This document shows positions 49,595 through 60,639 of a stretch of DNA of 64,000 nt, piece after piece. Position numbers and translations under genes: made by a program. The notes under the pieces are model-generated. The model was given only the letters and a program-made list of their open reading frames with translations. It did not search any database and was not told the DNA's origin. The stretch is from DASPWW01 sp963803425 (GTDB lineage: Bacteria > Actinomycetota > Thermoleophilia > Solirubrobacterales > 70-9): the NCBI GenBank assembly GCA_963803425.1, contig CAWDMA010000001.1, positions 1,612,001 through 1,676,000 of the forward strand. The letters run 5' to 3'. Position 1 is the stretch's first letter; each line of letters opens with the position of its first letter.

Positions 49595-50530
49595 CTAGCG
49601 CACCGCGTCCCGGATCGCCGCGGCGGTAACGGTCGCCGTCACCGTCCCGATCGCGATCGAGGTGAAGCGGTCGGTGCGCTCGCCATCGAGGTTGCCCGAG
49701 GCGAGACAGAAGACGACGTCGCCGTCGGCCTCCGAGAACACCGGGTCGACGGCGCGGGCGACGCCGCCGCTCGCCATCCGGGCGGTCCGCGAGCACGCCG
49801 GCTTGTCGAGCGGCGCATCGGTCATCACGCAGACCAGCGTCGTATTGCGCTCATCCATCCCGGTCCATTCCGGGGGCCGCTCCATCGCGCCGACCAGCTC
49901 CGCGGTCGAGGGCGGATCCCCCTCGTCGACGTGCACTCCGGCGATAACGCTTCCGTGAGCGCCGATCACGTCGCCGAACGCGTTCACGACCGCGATCGCC
50001 GCGACCACGTGGCCGAGACCGCTGCGCGCCGCCGCGTACCCCACCCCGGCGCGGGTGGCGCGCTCGCGGCCCATGATCTTCCCCACCGCGGCCCCCGTTC
50101 CGGCGCCGACCGGGCCGCGGTCCGGGACGCCCGGAGCGGCCGCGGCGCACGCCGCGTAGCCGGCCTCGGGGCCGGGGCGGGCGCCCGGGTCTCCGGTGGC
50201 GAGGTCGTAGATCACCGCCGCCGGGACGATCGGCACCTTCCCGGCGAGGGTCGTGTACCCGTACCCGTGCTGCTCGAGCCACCGCACCGCACCGTCCGCA
50301 GCGGCGAGCCCGAACGCGCTTCCCCCGGACAGCATCACGGCGGTCACCTCGGCGGTCCCGGCGAGCGCCCCGATCACGTCGGTCTCCCGCGTCCCCGGCC
50401 CGCCGCCGCGCACGTCCACCCCGCCCCGGGCCCCGGGCGGCGCGACCACCGCCGTGCACCCGGTGGCACCCTCGGCGTCGGTCCAGTGGCCGACCATGAA
50501 CCCCTCGGGCGGGGCCTGAAGGTCGCTCAC
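49595..50530 (-). CDS. P1-family (NylC/DmpA-like) N-terminal-nucleophile peptidase
   Basis: The 311-aa product starts at GTG 50530, overlapping the fpg TGA as GTGA. It has VMLSGGSAFGLAAADGAVRW, VPIVPAAVIYDLATG, GPVGAGTGAAVGKIMGRERA and DERNTTLVCVMTDAPL. The N-T in ERNTTL matches the Asn-Thr autocleavage site of NylC, so the Thr after cleavage is the likely nucleophile. Known members cut amide bonds of nylon oligomers or beta-peptides. Natural role here unknown. Confidence 0.85.
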   Translation of the reverse strand: MSDLQAPPEGFMVGHWTDAEGATGCTAVVAPPGARGGVDVRGGGPGTRETDVIGALAGTAEVTAVMLSGGSAFGLAAADGAVRWLEQHGYGYTTLAGKVPIVPAAVIYDLATGDPGARPGPEAGYAACAAAAPGVPDRGPVGAGTGAAVGKIMGRERATRAGVGYAAARSGLGHVVAAIAVVNAFGDVIGAHGSVIAGVHVDEGDPPSTAELVGAMERPPEWTGMDERNTTLVCVMTDAPLDKPACSRTARMASGGVARAVDPVFSEADGDVVFCLASGNLDGERTDRFTSIAIGTVTATVTAAAIRDAVR

Positions 50531-51390
50531 CGCCGTCGCGACCTCGCCCGCGACCGCGCCCTGCGGCGGAGTCGCCGCTGGCAGCCGGGACAGTAGTAAG
50601 TGGAGCGGCCGGTGACGACGATCCGGGCGATCCCGGTCCCGCACCGGGGGCATGGCAGCCCCTCCCGGGTGTGGACGAGGAACTCGTCCTGCATCGAGCC
50701 CTGATCGCCGCGGGCGTCGCGGTAGTCGTCGATCGAGGCGCCGCCGTTCGACAGCCCCACCTCGAGCGCCCCGACGATCCCCTCCCGAAGCCGCTCCAAG
50801 TGCTCAGGCTTCATCGATCCCGCCGGCGACAGCGGGTGCAGCTCCGCCCGGAACAGCGCCTCGTCCGCGTAGATGTTCCCGATCCCGGCGATCCCGCTCT
50901 GCATCAGCAGGAACGACTTCAGCGGCGCCGTTCGATCCCTCGCGATCTCGCCGATCCGCTCCGCGGTCAGCGCCTCCGAGAGCGGCTCGACGCCGGCGCG
51001 CAGCGCCATGTACTCCTCGAGGTCGTCGTCGTCGACCACGACCATCGTCCCGAATCGGCGCTGGTCGGTGAAGATCACCTCGTCGCCGCCATCGAGCCGG
51101 ATCACCGCGCGCAGGTGGCGCACCTCGGGGCCGACCGGGTGCAGCATCACGTTCCCGCTCATCCGCAGGTGCATCAGCAGCTGCTTGCCGCCCGAGAGCT
51201 TGACCATCAGGTACTTGCCGCGCCGCTCCACCGCCTCGATCGTGCGCCCCGCGCACGCCCGCTCCACGCCCGCCGGAGGCTCGGGCCTGGTGAGGCGCTC
51301 GTCGAGGATCTCGACCGCCTTGATCCGGCGGCCCGCCAGCTCGGGCTCGAGCTGGCGCCGGATCGTCTCGACCTCGGGAAGCTCGGGCAT
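50527..51390 (-). CDS. mutM: Formamidopyrimidine-DNA glycosylase (Fpg/MutM)
   Basis: The 287-aa enzyme removes 8-oxoguanine and nicks DNA. MPELPEVETIRRQLEP has the catalytic Pro2 and Glu3, RRGKYLMV has Lys59, the helix-two-turn-helix is QSGIAGIGNIYADEALFRAE, and a C-terminal zinc finger has CPRCGTGIARIVVTGRSTYY with CPGC. The very basic tail is extra. It sits in a repair gene run between xerD and the P1 peptidase. Confidence 0.95.
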   Translation of the reverse strand: MPELPEVETIRRQLEPELAGRRIKAVEILDERLTRPEPPAGVERACAGRTIEAVERRGKYLMVKLSGGKQLLMHLRMSGNVMLHPVGPEVRHLRAVIRLDGGDEVIFTDQRRFGTMVVVDDDDLEEYMALRAGVEPLSEALTAERIGEIARDRTAPLKSFLLMQSGIAGIGNIYADEALFRAELHPLSPAGSMKPEHLERLREGIVGALEVGLSNGGASIDDYRDARGDQGSMQDEFLVHTREGLPCPRCGTGIARIVVTGRSTYYCPGCQRRLRRRARSRARSRRR

Positions 51391-51426
51391 CCCACCCGTT
51401 CTACCAGGCGGGCTGACCGCCCGGCC

Positions 51427-52425
51427 CTACTCGATGCTCGCCCGCGGGTGGGTGCGGAAGTAGACCGCCTTGATCTCCTCGTTGGAGAGATGGGTGTACA
51501 GCTGCGTGGTGGCGACGTCCGCGTGTCCGAGCATCTCCTGGACCGAGCGCAGATCGCATCCGCCCGACAGCAGATGGGTGGCGAAGGTGTGCCGGAGCGT
51601 GTGCGGGCTCATCTTCCCGTCCAGGCCGACGGCCTTCGCGTGGCGGCGGATGATCTTGTAAAGCCCCTGGCGGGTGAGCCCGCCGCCGCGCTGGTTCACG
51701 AACAGCTTCCGCGCCTCGCTCGTCCCGACGAGCTCCGGGCGACCGGAGCGCAGGTAGCGCCGCACCGCCGCGGCGGCGTGGCTTCCGAGCGGGACGATCC
51801 GCTCCTTGGATCCCTTCCCGTGGGCGCGCACGAACCCCCGTCGCAGGTCGACGTCGCCGACCTCGAGCCCGACGACCTCCGAGGCCCGCAGCCCGCACGC
51901 GTACATCACCTCGAGCAGCGCCCTGTCGCGAACCGCCGCCGGCTCCGCCCCGGCGGCGCTGTCCAGGAGCCGCTTCACCTCGGCGTGCCCGAGCACGTGC
52001 GGGAGCTTCCGCCCGCGCCGTGGTGCGCTCAGGCTGGCGGTCGGGTCGTCCTCGACCACATCGGTGCGTCGCAGGTGCCGGTAGAACGAGCGCAGGCAGG
52101 CCGCCTTGCGGCTGACGGTTGCCGTCGAGGCCGCCGCCTCGCCGTCGCCGTTCCCGGTGGCGAGCCCCGCGAGGAAATCGCCGACGTCTGCGGCGCCCGC
52201 CTCCGTCGCGCCCACCCCGCGCTCGGCCAGGAACACCCCGTACTGGAGCAGGTCGGTGCGGTAGGCCTGCAGCGTGTTGCGCGCCAGCCCCCGCTCGAAC
52301 TCCATGAACGCGAGGAAGTCGAGCACGAGCGCCTCGAAGCGAGCGTCCGGGCGCGGCGGTGACGCGCCGCCCTCGTCACCGCCCCGGCCCTGAGACGGCC
52401 GCCTCGGCTTCTCGACTGTCGCCAT
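51427..52425 (-). CDS. xerD: Tyrosine recombinase XerD-like
   Basis: The 332-aa product has a SAM-like N-terminal domain (LDFLAFMEFERGLARNTLQA) and a catalytic domain with Arg in YACGLRASEVVGLEV, the Lys in HGKGSKERIVPLG, H-x-x-R in SPHTLRHTFATHLL, His in LGHADVATTQ and the nucleophile Tyr in QLYTHLSNEEIK. It resolves chromosome dimers at dif with XerC. The N-terminal 28 residues are a charged extension. XerC versus XerD is not decided by eye. Confidence 0.9.
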   Translation of the reverse strand: MATVEKPRRPSQGRGGDEGGASPPRPDARFEALVLDFLAFMEFERGLARNTLQAYRTDLLQYGVFLAERGVGATEAGAADVGDFLAGLATGNGDGEAAASTATVSRKAACLRSFYRHLRRTDVVEDDPTASLSAPRRGRKLPHVLGHAEVKRLLDSAAGAEPAAVRDRALLEVMYACGLRASEVVGLEVGDVDLRRGFVRAHGKGSKERIVPLGSHAAAAVRRYLRSGRPELVGTSEARKLFVNQRGGGLTRQGLYKIIRRHAKAVGLDGKMSPHTLRHTFATHLLSGGCDLRSVQEMLGHADVATTQLYTHLSNEEIKAVYFRTHPRASIE

Positions 52426-52512
52426 CGCGCATCCGATTTCGGCCCGGGCGAGACGATCCCTCTACTGGGCGCCGTCGCGCATGGGCGACCCGGCTGCTGA
52501 TCCGCTCCACGC

Positions 52513-53625
52513 TCAGCGCTCCGCCGCCCTGGCGAGGATCGCCTCGCACACCTCGAGCATCTCGACGATCCGGCTCGCAGCGACGCTTTCCTCGGGCGTG
52601 TGGTTCGCCTCCGTCCCGTTCGCGAGCAGGACCGCGTCGAACCCGGCTGCACGGAACGCGTTCGCGTCGCTGCCGCCGCCGGTGGCGATCTCGCGCACCT
52701 CGTGGCGCGTGCTCTCCAGCGCCCGCTTCGCAACCGCCATCGCCACCGACCCGGGCCGCTCCCGGTAGCCGCGGAACACCTCGGTCACCTCGACGTCGAC
52801 GTCGACGTGGCGCTCGCCCGCCGCCCACGTGCAGGTGTCGACCATCGCGCCGATCGCGGCGGCGGCACGGTCGGGATCGATCCCACGCGCCTCCGCCTCG
52901 ATCCGGCAACGGCCCGGGACGACGTTGGCCGCGGTCCCACCCTCGACCACGCCCACGTTCGCGGTCGTCTCCGGGTCGAGCCGACCCAGCTTCATCTCGG
53001 CGACCGCGGCCGCCGCTGCGGCGATCGCGCTGCGCCCATCCTCGGGCCGGATCCCGGCGTGCGCCTCGACGCCGGTGAACTCGGCGACGAGCCGCTTGTA
53101 GGTCGGCGATGCGACGCAGACGTCGCCGATCGGGCTGGCATGGTCGAGCACGAACCCGTACGTGGAGCGCAGCGAGCCGAGGTCGACCTCCTTCGCGCCT
53201 CGCAGCCCGTCCTCCTCGGCGACCGTGAAGACCAGCTCCAGCCCCACCGGCGGCATCGGATCGAAGTGGCGGGCGGCCAGCTCGACCAGCACGGTCACCG
53301 CGGCCTTGTCGTCGGCCCCGAGGATCGTCTCCCCCGCGGTCCGGTACACGCCGTCCGCGAGCACCACCTCGATCGGGCGATCGACGGGGACCGTGTCAAG
53401 GTGGGCGCTCAGCATCACCCACTCGTCGCTCTCGCCCGGCACCCGCGCGATCAGGTTGCCCGCGCCCGCCCGGGCCGGGCCGGCGGCGTCGTCCTCGGTC
53501 ACCAGCACGCCGAGATCGTCGAGCTCCGCGGCGACCATGTCGGCGACGGCGCGCTCGGAGCCCGTCGGACTCTGGGTCTCGCACAGGCGCACGAAGCGCT
53601 CCAGCATCCGGTCGTGGTCGCTCAC
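52513..53625 (-). CDS. M20-family metallopeptidase
   Basis: The 370-aa product starts at GTG 53625. Metal ligands are in LSAHLDTVPVDRP, GADDKAAVTVLVELA, and FTVAEEDGLRGAKE, followed by the dimerisation domain (EFTGVEAHAGIRPEDGRSAI) and the final TEANHTPEESVAASRIVEML with the last His. It is most like tripeptidase PepT2-type members. It probably cleaves small peptides in the cytosol. Its stop is near xerD but the two do not overlap. Confidence 0.88.
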   Translation of the reverse strand: MSDHDRMLERFVRLCETQSPTGSERAVADMVAAELDDLGVLVTEDDAAGPARAGAGNLIARVPGESDEWVMLSAHLDTVPVDRPIEVVLADGVYRTAGETILGADDKAAVTVLVELAARHFDPMPPVGLELVFTVAEEDGLRGAKEVDLGSLRSTYGFVLDHASPIGDVCVASPTYKRLVAEFTGVEAHAGIRPEDGRSAIAAAAAAVAEMKLGRLDPETTANVGVVEGGTAANVVPGRCRIEAEARGIDPDRAAAAIGAMVDTCTWAAGERHVDVDVEVTEVFRGYRERPGSVAMAVAKRALESTRHEVREIATGGGSDANAFRAAGFDAVLLANGTEANHTPEESVAASRIVEMLEVCEAILARAAER

Positions 53626-53659
53626 GGCCGCAACGTATTCGAAGCCGCCGGCCGGCGGC

Positions 53660-55324
<1,665 letters not shown>

Positions 55325-55437
55325 TCGCTCAGATGCCCCTCATCGCTGCAGCGAGTCTAGTTGCCCCGCAAGCGGAAACAAGCCGGCGAAAACCCGGTCG
55401 CACCGGACGCGAAGCGGAGGATGCGGCCGGATTGACT

Positions 55438-57117
55438 TCAGGCGGCCAGCAACTCGCGCGCGTGGCGGCTCGCCGCCTCGTCGGTGCGGTCGGCGCCGAG
55501 CATCCGGCAGATCTCCGCGACCAGCTCGTCTCCGTCGAGCCGCTCCACCGTCGCCCGGGTGTCGCCCTCCCCTGCCCGCTTCTCGATCCGGAAGTGGGTG
55601 GCGGCAAGCGAGGCGATCTGGGGGAGGTGGGTGATGCAGACCACCTGCCGCTCGGCGGCGATCGCCCGGAGCCGCTCCCCGACCGCGCGCGCCGTGTTGC
55701 CGCCGATCCCGGCGTCGATCTCGTCGAACACGAGAGTCCGGGCGCCGGCGTCCGGCCCCAGGGCGCTGAGCGCGAGCATCACCCGCGACAGCTCCCCGCC
55801 CGACGCGGCGTCGCGAAGCGGCGAGCGCGGCATCCCCGGGTTGGTCGCGACCAGGAAGGTGACCGACTCCGCGCCGTTCGGGCCGTGCCCCTCGGGGTAC
55901 GGCTCCAGCGCCACCTCGAGCTCCGCCCCCCCCATCGCCAGCTCGGCCAGCTCGGCGGCCACCCGCCGCTCGAGCTCCCCCGCGGCGTCGGCCCGAGCAC
56001 CGGTCAACTCACCGGCGAGCGCCTCGCGCCGGCTCGAGATCTCCGAGGCGCGCGCCTCGAGCTCGGCGCCCCGCTCCTCGGCGTTCTCGAGTCGCTCGAT
56101 CTCGGCTCGGCAGCGCTCCGCGTGCTCGATCACCGACTCGACCGATCCGCCGTGCTTTCGCTTCAGGCGATCGATCGCGTCGAGCCGCTCCTCGACCTCC
56201 TGCAGATGCGCGGGCTGCGCCTCGACGCCGTCGGCGAACCCGCGCAGCTCCCGCGCCAGATCGCCAAGCTCGACGGCGACGCCGCGGGTCCGCTCCGCGA
56301 TCGCGTCGAGCGTCCTGTCGACCCCCTCCGACGCCTGCAGCGCGGCGTCCGCCTCAGCCAGCAGCGCGGCGGCGCCGCCCCCGTCCTCCCCGCTCCCCGC
56401 GACGGCCGCGACCGCGTCGGCGGCGGCCGCGCGCAGCCCCTCGGCGTGGCGGAGTCGCTCCCGCTCGGCGTCGAGCTCGCGCTCCTCGCCCGGATCGAGG
56501 TTCGTGGCCTCGATCTCCTGGAGCTCGAACCGGAGCAGGTCGAGGTCGCGCTCGCGCGCCCCCTCGCGCTCGCGCAGCTCCGCCAGCTCGGCCTGCAGCA
56601 CGGCCAGCTCCGCGTGGGCGCGGCGGTGCGCCGCGCGTCGCTCGAGGTGGTCGGGCCCGGCGAACCCGTCCAGCACCTCGAGCTGCGCCGAGGACAGGGT
56701 GAGCTTGCGGTGCTCGTGCTGGCCGTAGAAGGCGAGCGCGCGCCCACCCAGCGCCCGCAGGTCGGCGGCAGACGCGGCCCGGCCCTGGACGAAGGCGCTC
56801 GTCCGCCCCGACACCCCCACCCGCCGGCCGAGCACGATCTCGGTGCTCCCGTCGGGGAGCCGGTCGGCGATCTCGGACAGCTCCGGGTCGCCGAGCATCC
56901 CGTCGGGAATCGAGAACACCCCCTCGACGTACGCCTCGTCGGCGCCCGGCCGAACGATCTGCGGTCGCGCCTTTCCTCCCATCAAGAGATCGATCGAGTG
57001 GGCGAGGACCGTCTTCCCCGCTCCGGTCTCGCCCGTGATCGCGTTCAGGCCCTCCCCGAGCCGGAGCTCGGCGCGCTCGATCAGGAGGAGGTTCTCGATC
57101 CGCAGCTCGTGGAGCAC
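55438..57117 (-). CDS. recN: DNA repair protein RecN
   Basis: The 559-aa SMC-like ATPase handles double-strand breaks. GTG 57117 begins LHELRIENLLLIERAELRLG, Walker A GLNAITGETGAGKTVLAHSI, long coiled-coil arms with REGARERDLDLLRFELQEIE, signature SGGELSRVMLALSALG and Walker B RTLVFDEIDAGIGGNTARAV. Separated from tlyA and nadK by an MFS gene and two arrestin-like genes. Confidence 0.96.
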   Translation of the reverse strand: MLHELRIENLLLIERAELRLGEGLNAITGETGAGKTVLAHSIDLLMGGKARPQIVRPGADEAYVEGVFSIPDGMLGDPELSEIADRLPDGSTEIVLGRRVGVSGRTSAFVQGRAASAADLRALGGRALAFYGQHEHRKLTLSSAQLEVLDGFAGPDHLERRAAHRRAHAELAVLQAELAELREREGARERDLDLLRFELQEIEATNLDPGEERELDAERERLRHAEGLRAAAADAVAAVAGSGEDGGGAAALLAEADAALQASEGVDRTLDAIAERTRGVAVELGDLARELRGFADGVEAQPAHLQEVEERLDAIDRLKRKHGGSVESVIEHAERCRAEIERLENAEERGAELEARASEISSRREALAGELTGARADAAGELERRVAAELAELAMGGAELEVALEPYPEGHGPNGAESVTFLVATNPGMPRSPLRDAASGGELSRVMLALSALGPDAGARTLVFDEIDAGIGGNTARAVGERLRAIAAERQVVCITHLPQIASLAATHFRIEKRAGEGDTRATVERLDGDELVAEICRMLGADRTDEAASRHARELLAA

Positions 57118-57154
57118 GGTGCCTGTCTAGCACCGGCCGACGACGGATTCGCCC

Positions 57155-58672
57155 CTAGGCTGGAGCCGGCTCCGGGGCCGGGGCGCCCTCCTGGACGAAG
57201 TCCCTGGAGCGGACCAGGAGCAGGCTGGCGAGGCCGCCCGCGAGCACGACCGTGGCGGCGATCAGGAGGATGTCGTTGAGCCCGTCGATGAAGGCGCGGT
57301 TCGCGGCGTCCACCACATGGGCGTGGACATCGGGCGGGGCGATCTCACCTGCGGCGCGGCCGCCGCCGGCCGCCACCGCCTCCGCGAGCCCGGGCGGCGC
57401 GTTGGGGAGCAGCTCGGGCAGCCGGTTCTCGATCTGCCCCTGGAACACCGCGCCGAGCGCCGCCACACCGGTCGCGATCCCGGCCTGCCTGAAGGTGCTG
57501 TTGATCCCCGACGCCATCCCGGCACGAAACGGCGGAACGACTCCGAGCGCCGTCTGGGCGATCCCCGGATTGGTCATCCCGATCCCCGCCCCAGCGAGCA
57601 GGAAGCCGGGGAGAAGCGTGGTCCAGTCGTCGCCGGGCTCGATCCCGCGCATCAGCAGCAGCCCGGCGCCGACCAGCAGCATCCCCGCGCCCATCAGCAC
57701 GCGCGGTCGGACCACGCCGAGCATCCGCGCCGCGATCGGGCTGACCACGAACGCCAGCAGAGTCAGCGGCAGGAACCTGACGCCGGCCTCGAGCGGCGAG
57801 TACCCGAGCACGTCCTGCACGTAGAGCGTGAGGTAGAGAAACATTGCGAACATCCCGGCCGACAGCGCCCACGCGACCGCCGACACGCCGGTGAACGCGG
57901 GCTTCCGGAACAGGCTGAGGTCGAGCATGGCGTTCGCGACGCGCTGCTCGATGGTCACGAACGCGAGCATCAGGATCGCGGCTCCCCCGAGCGCGCCGAC
58001 GATCACGGGGCTCCCCCACCCGTCCGGGTTCCCGCGAATCAGCCCGAAGATCAGGCCGAACAGCGCCAGCGAGAAGGTGACCAGGCCCGCCCAGTCGACC
58101 GGAACCGCGTCCGTCGCCTTCACGTTCACGAGCCGGGTCAGCGTCAGCGCGATCGCGGCCAGCCCGATCGGGACGTTCACGAAGAAGATCCACTCCCAAC
58201 CGAGGGCCTGGGTGAGCAGCCCGCCGACCAGCGGGCCGATCGCCACCGCGCCGCCGACCGTCGCCCCCCAGGCACCGATCGCGCCGGCGCGCTCCTGGGG
58301 CGGGAACTCCTGGGCGATCAGCGCCAGCGACGTCGAGAACATCGCCGCGGCGCCGATCCCCTGCACGCCGCGGACGAGGTTGAGGAAGGTCGCATCCTGG
58401 GCCAGCCCGCACAGCAGCGAGGCAACGGTGAAGAGCCCGAACCCGATCCCGAACACGCGCCGGCGCCCCATCCGATCGCCCAGCGAGCCCGTGACGAGCA
58501 GGAACGCCGCCAGCGTCAGCGCGTACGCGTCCACGACCCACTGCAGGCTCGACAGTCCGGCATCGAGATCGCGCTGGATGTCGGGGAGGGCGACGTTGAC
58601 GACGGTGATGTCGAGCAGCAGCATGAACGTCGCGACGCATGCCGCGATCAGCGTCCACCACTTCCGGTCCAT
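57155..58672 (-). CDS. DHA2-family MFS drug exporter
   Basis: The 505-aa product has 14 membrane helices in the EmrB/QacA layout. It begins LLDITVVNVALPDIQRDLDA and includes LGDRMGRRRVFGIGFGLFTV (motif A), GAWGATVGGAVAIGPLVGG and the motif C region LGWEWIFFVNVPIGL. The C-terminal helices carry GGLASLLLVRSRDF. Exports drugs or natural products. No regulator is beside it. Confidence 0.9.
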   Translation of the reverse strand: MDRKWWTLIAACVATFMLLLDITVVNVALPDIQRDLDAGLSSLQWVVDAYALTLAAFLLVTGSLGDRMGRRRVFGIGFGLFTVASLLCGLAQDATFLNLVRGVQGIGAAAMFSTSLALIAQEFPPQERAGAIGAWGATVGGAVAIGPLVGGLLTQALGWEWIFFVNVPIGLAAIALTLTRLVNVKATDAVPVDWAGLVTFSLALFGLIFGLIRGNPDGWGSPVIVGALGGAAILMLAFVTIEQRVANAMLDLSLFRKPAFTGVSAVAWALSAGMFAMFLYLTLYVQDVLGYSPLEAGVRFLPLTLLAFVVSPIAARMLGVVRPRVLMGAGMLLVGAGLLLMRGIEPGDDWTTLLPGFLLAGAGIGMTNPGIAQTALGVVPPFRAGMASGINSTFRQAGIATGVAALGAVFQGQIENRLPELLPNAPPGLAEAVAAGGGRAAGEIAPPDVHAHVVDAANRAFIDGLNDILLIAATVVLAGGLASLLLVRSRDFVQEGAPAPEPAPA

Positions 58673-58691
58673 GGCTCCAGGTTACGCGGCG

Positions 58692-59111
58692 CTAGCCGCC
58701 GGCCGACACGGCGCCCGCAACGGCGACCTCGATCGGTCGCGACACGGCGGCGGCCGGCCCGAGCGCCGCCGCCTCCGCGTCGACCGTCCACGCCAGTCCA
58801 CCGTGCGGGGAGGGACAGCTCGGGAGCGCATCCAGCGGCAACTCGATCGCGAACCGGTGCGCGACCCCGTCCGGAATCGGCTCCCGGCGCAGTGCCGGCG
58901 CAACGACCTCCGCGGCGACCACGTCGCACCCGGCGCCGCGCTCGTGGAAACGCGCCGCCACGGTCACCTCCGCCGCCTCGTCGGCGGCGATCACAGCCCC
59001 GCGGACGACCTCGCCGGGAATGAACCGCTCGCCCTCGAGGCGAAGCTCGAGCGCGCCCTGGCGCGGTGGCTCGGCCGGGGAGCGGTCGCCGCGCAGAGGC
59101 CACAGCCTCAC
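58692..59111 (-). CDS. Arrestin/Spo0M-like beta-sandwich protein (uncertain)
   Basis: The 139-aa product starts at GTG 59111, overlapping the next gene by GTGA. It reads LELRLEGERFIPGEVVRGAV, EAAEVTVAARFHERGAGCDV and HRFAIELPLDALPS. This alternation of strands ending in IPDGV... and ELPL resembles arrestin-like or sporulation-control (Spo0M-like) folds. No catalytic residues are visible. It appears to form a pair with the following gene. The fold is inferred. Confidence 0.5.
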   Translation of the reverse strand: MRLWPLRGDRSPAEPPRQGALELRLEGERFIPGEVVRGAVIAADEAAEVTVAARFHERGAGCDVVAAEVVAPALRREPIPDGVAHRFAIELPLDALPSCPSPHGGLAWTVDAEAAALGPAAAVSRPIEVAVAGAVSAGG

Positions 59112-59761
59112 GGGAGCACCCAGATCGGATCGCCGCTGCCGTCCCCCGCGGTGTCGCGATCCGGCTCCCGCGCCGCCACCCGCCACGCGAACGAGAGGCA
59201 CTCGCCCTCGTAGGAGTAGGGCCCATCGGTCGGGACGCGGAACGCGAAGCTCTGCGGCTCCTCCGTTCGCCACGCCGGCAGCCATCGCTCGTACGTGACC
59301 TGCTCCTCGGTCTCCCGCCGCAGCTCGGCCGAGTCCCCACCGGCGGCGGTGGGGCGGTCGTAGCGCTCCACGCACACGAGCCCGACCTCGAGCCGGCCGT
59401 CGAGCCGCTCGATGTCGTAGATCGTCAGCTCCGCCTCGACCTCCTCGCCGCGGCGGAGCTCGAGCGGGTCCGCGAGCACCTCGAACGGGCCCGCCTCGGC
59501 GGGCCGAAAGCGCCGAACGAGCACGTACATCGCGACCAGGAACACGATCGTGAGCGCGCCGAGCACCGTGTACTTGACGACCGGCGCCACGGTCACGGTT
59601 GCGATCACCAGCGGGATCCCGATGAAGCACGCGATGAACAGCACGGCCATCGCCGGGAGCAGCATCCGCGACACCCCGGTGGCCGCGCCCGCACGGCGGC
59701 TCTGCGGCCCCGGCTCCCGACCGTCCGGCAGGTGCGCCCCGATCGGCTCCGGCGCAGCCAC
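59108..59761 (-). CDS. Membrane protein with arrestin-like soluble domain
   Basis: The 217-aa product from GTG 59761 has two membrane helices (LLPAMAVLFIACFIGIPLVI and VVKYTVLGALTIVFLVAMYV) followed by a soluble beta-rich domain (PFEVLADPLELRRGEEVEAE, then FAFRVPTDGPYSYEGECLSF and WRVAAREPD). The later strands resemble those of the next gene, so the two may be partners, one membrane-bound. The family is not recognised with confidence. It overlaps neither nadK nor its partner by more than a few bases. Confidence 0.5.
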   Translation of the reverse strand: MAAPEPIGAHLPDGREPGPQSRRAGAATGVSRMLLPAMAVLFIACFIGIPLVIATVTVAPVVKYTVLGALTIVFLVAMYVLVRRFRPAEAGPFEVLADPLELRRGEEVEAELTIYDIERLDGRLEVGLVCVERYDRPTAAGGDSAELRRETEEQVTYERWLPAWRTEEPQSFAFRVPTDGPYSYEGECLSFAWRVAAREPDRDTAGDGSGDPIWVLP

Positions 59762-59763
59762 GC

Positions 59764-60639
59764 TCAGTGGGCGACTCGCCCGAACTTCTCTCGGATCCGC
59801 CGGTAGAAGTTGGAGCCGGGAAGCTGGGCGAGGCGCCCCACCCCCTCGCGGAACCGGACCTCGACGGCGGCGCTGGTGCCGAGCTCGCCGACCGGCTCGC
59901 CGTCGACGGCGATGTCGACAGAGTCCCGGGGGGCCTCGTTGATGACGTGGAGGACGTCGGTCGGCGCGACGACCAGCGGCCGAGCGGTGAGCGTGTGTGG
60001 GGCGATGAAGCTGACCACGTAGCCCTTCACCCCCCAGGCCAGGATCGGGCCCTGGTTCGCGAGGTTGTAGCCGGTCGATCCGGCCGGGGTGGCCGCGACA
60101 AGCCCGTCGCATCGCACGTTCCCGACCTCCTGCCCGCCGAGGCTGTAGGAGAGCTCCGCGACCCGCCGGTGCGGGCGGCGGGTGAAGCTGACGTCGTTGA
60201 GCCCGACGGCGGAGCGCTCTCCGACCGGGACCTCGAGCCCCGGCAGGGACATCACCTCGTACTCCCCGGCGAACGCCCGCTCGAGCCCCGCGTCGAGCTC
60301 GGTTCCCTCGGCCGCGGCGAGGAACCCGATCGTCCCGAAGTTGACGCCGAAGACCGGAACGTCGGTGCCGGCATAGGCCCTCAGCGCCCTCAGGATCGTC
60401 CCGTCGCCGCCCAGCACGAGGCACAGATCGGGTCGCTGGGGCAGTGTCTCGCCCGCCTCCCCGAAGGCGGCACCCGGGTGCTTTTCGAGCTCCCCGGGCG
60501 CACCGATGAGCGAGATCGAGGCACGTTCCGCGGCCGCGACGGCGACCCGGACCGCCTCTCCGGTATCCGGTGGGTTGGCGTGCGTGAACAGCACCGCCGT
60601 CCGCGTCGTCGCCGGCGCCTCGGCCGGGCCGGCGCTCAT
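59764..60639 (-). CDS. nadK: NAD kinase
   Basis: The 291-aa enzyme phosphorylates NAD to NADP. It carries the catalytic GGDGT motif in CLVLGGDGTILRALRAYA, FGVNFGTIGFLAAAEGTELD, and the second motif LVAATPAGSTGYNLANQGPI. Its ATG overlaps the tlyA stop. The tlyA-nadK order is usual in actinobacteria. Confidence 0.95.
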   Translation of the reverse strand: MSAGPAEAPATTRTAVLFTHANPPDTGEAVRVAVAAAERASISLIGAPGELEKHPGAAFGEAGETLPQRPDLCLVLGGDGTILRALRAYAGTDVPVFGVNFGTIGFLAAAEGTELDAGLERAFAGEYEVMSLPGLEVPVGERSAVGLNDVSFTRRPHRRVAELSYSLGGQEVGNVRCDGLVAATPAGSTGYNLANQGPILAWGVKGYVVSFIAPHTLTARPLVVAPTDVLHVINEAPRDSVDIAVDGEPVGELGTSAAVEVRFREGVGRLAQLPGSNFYRRIREKFGRVAH

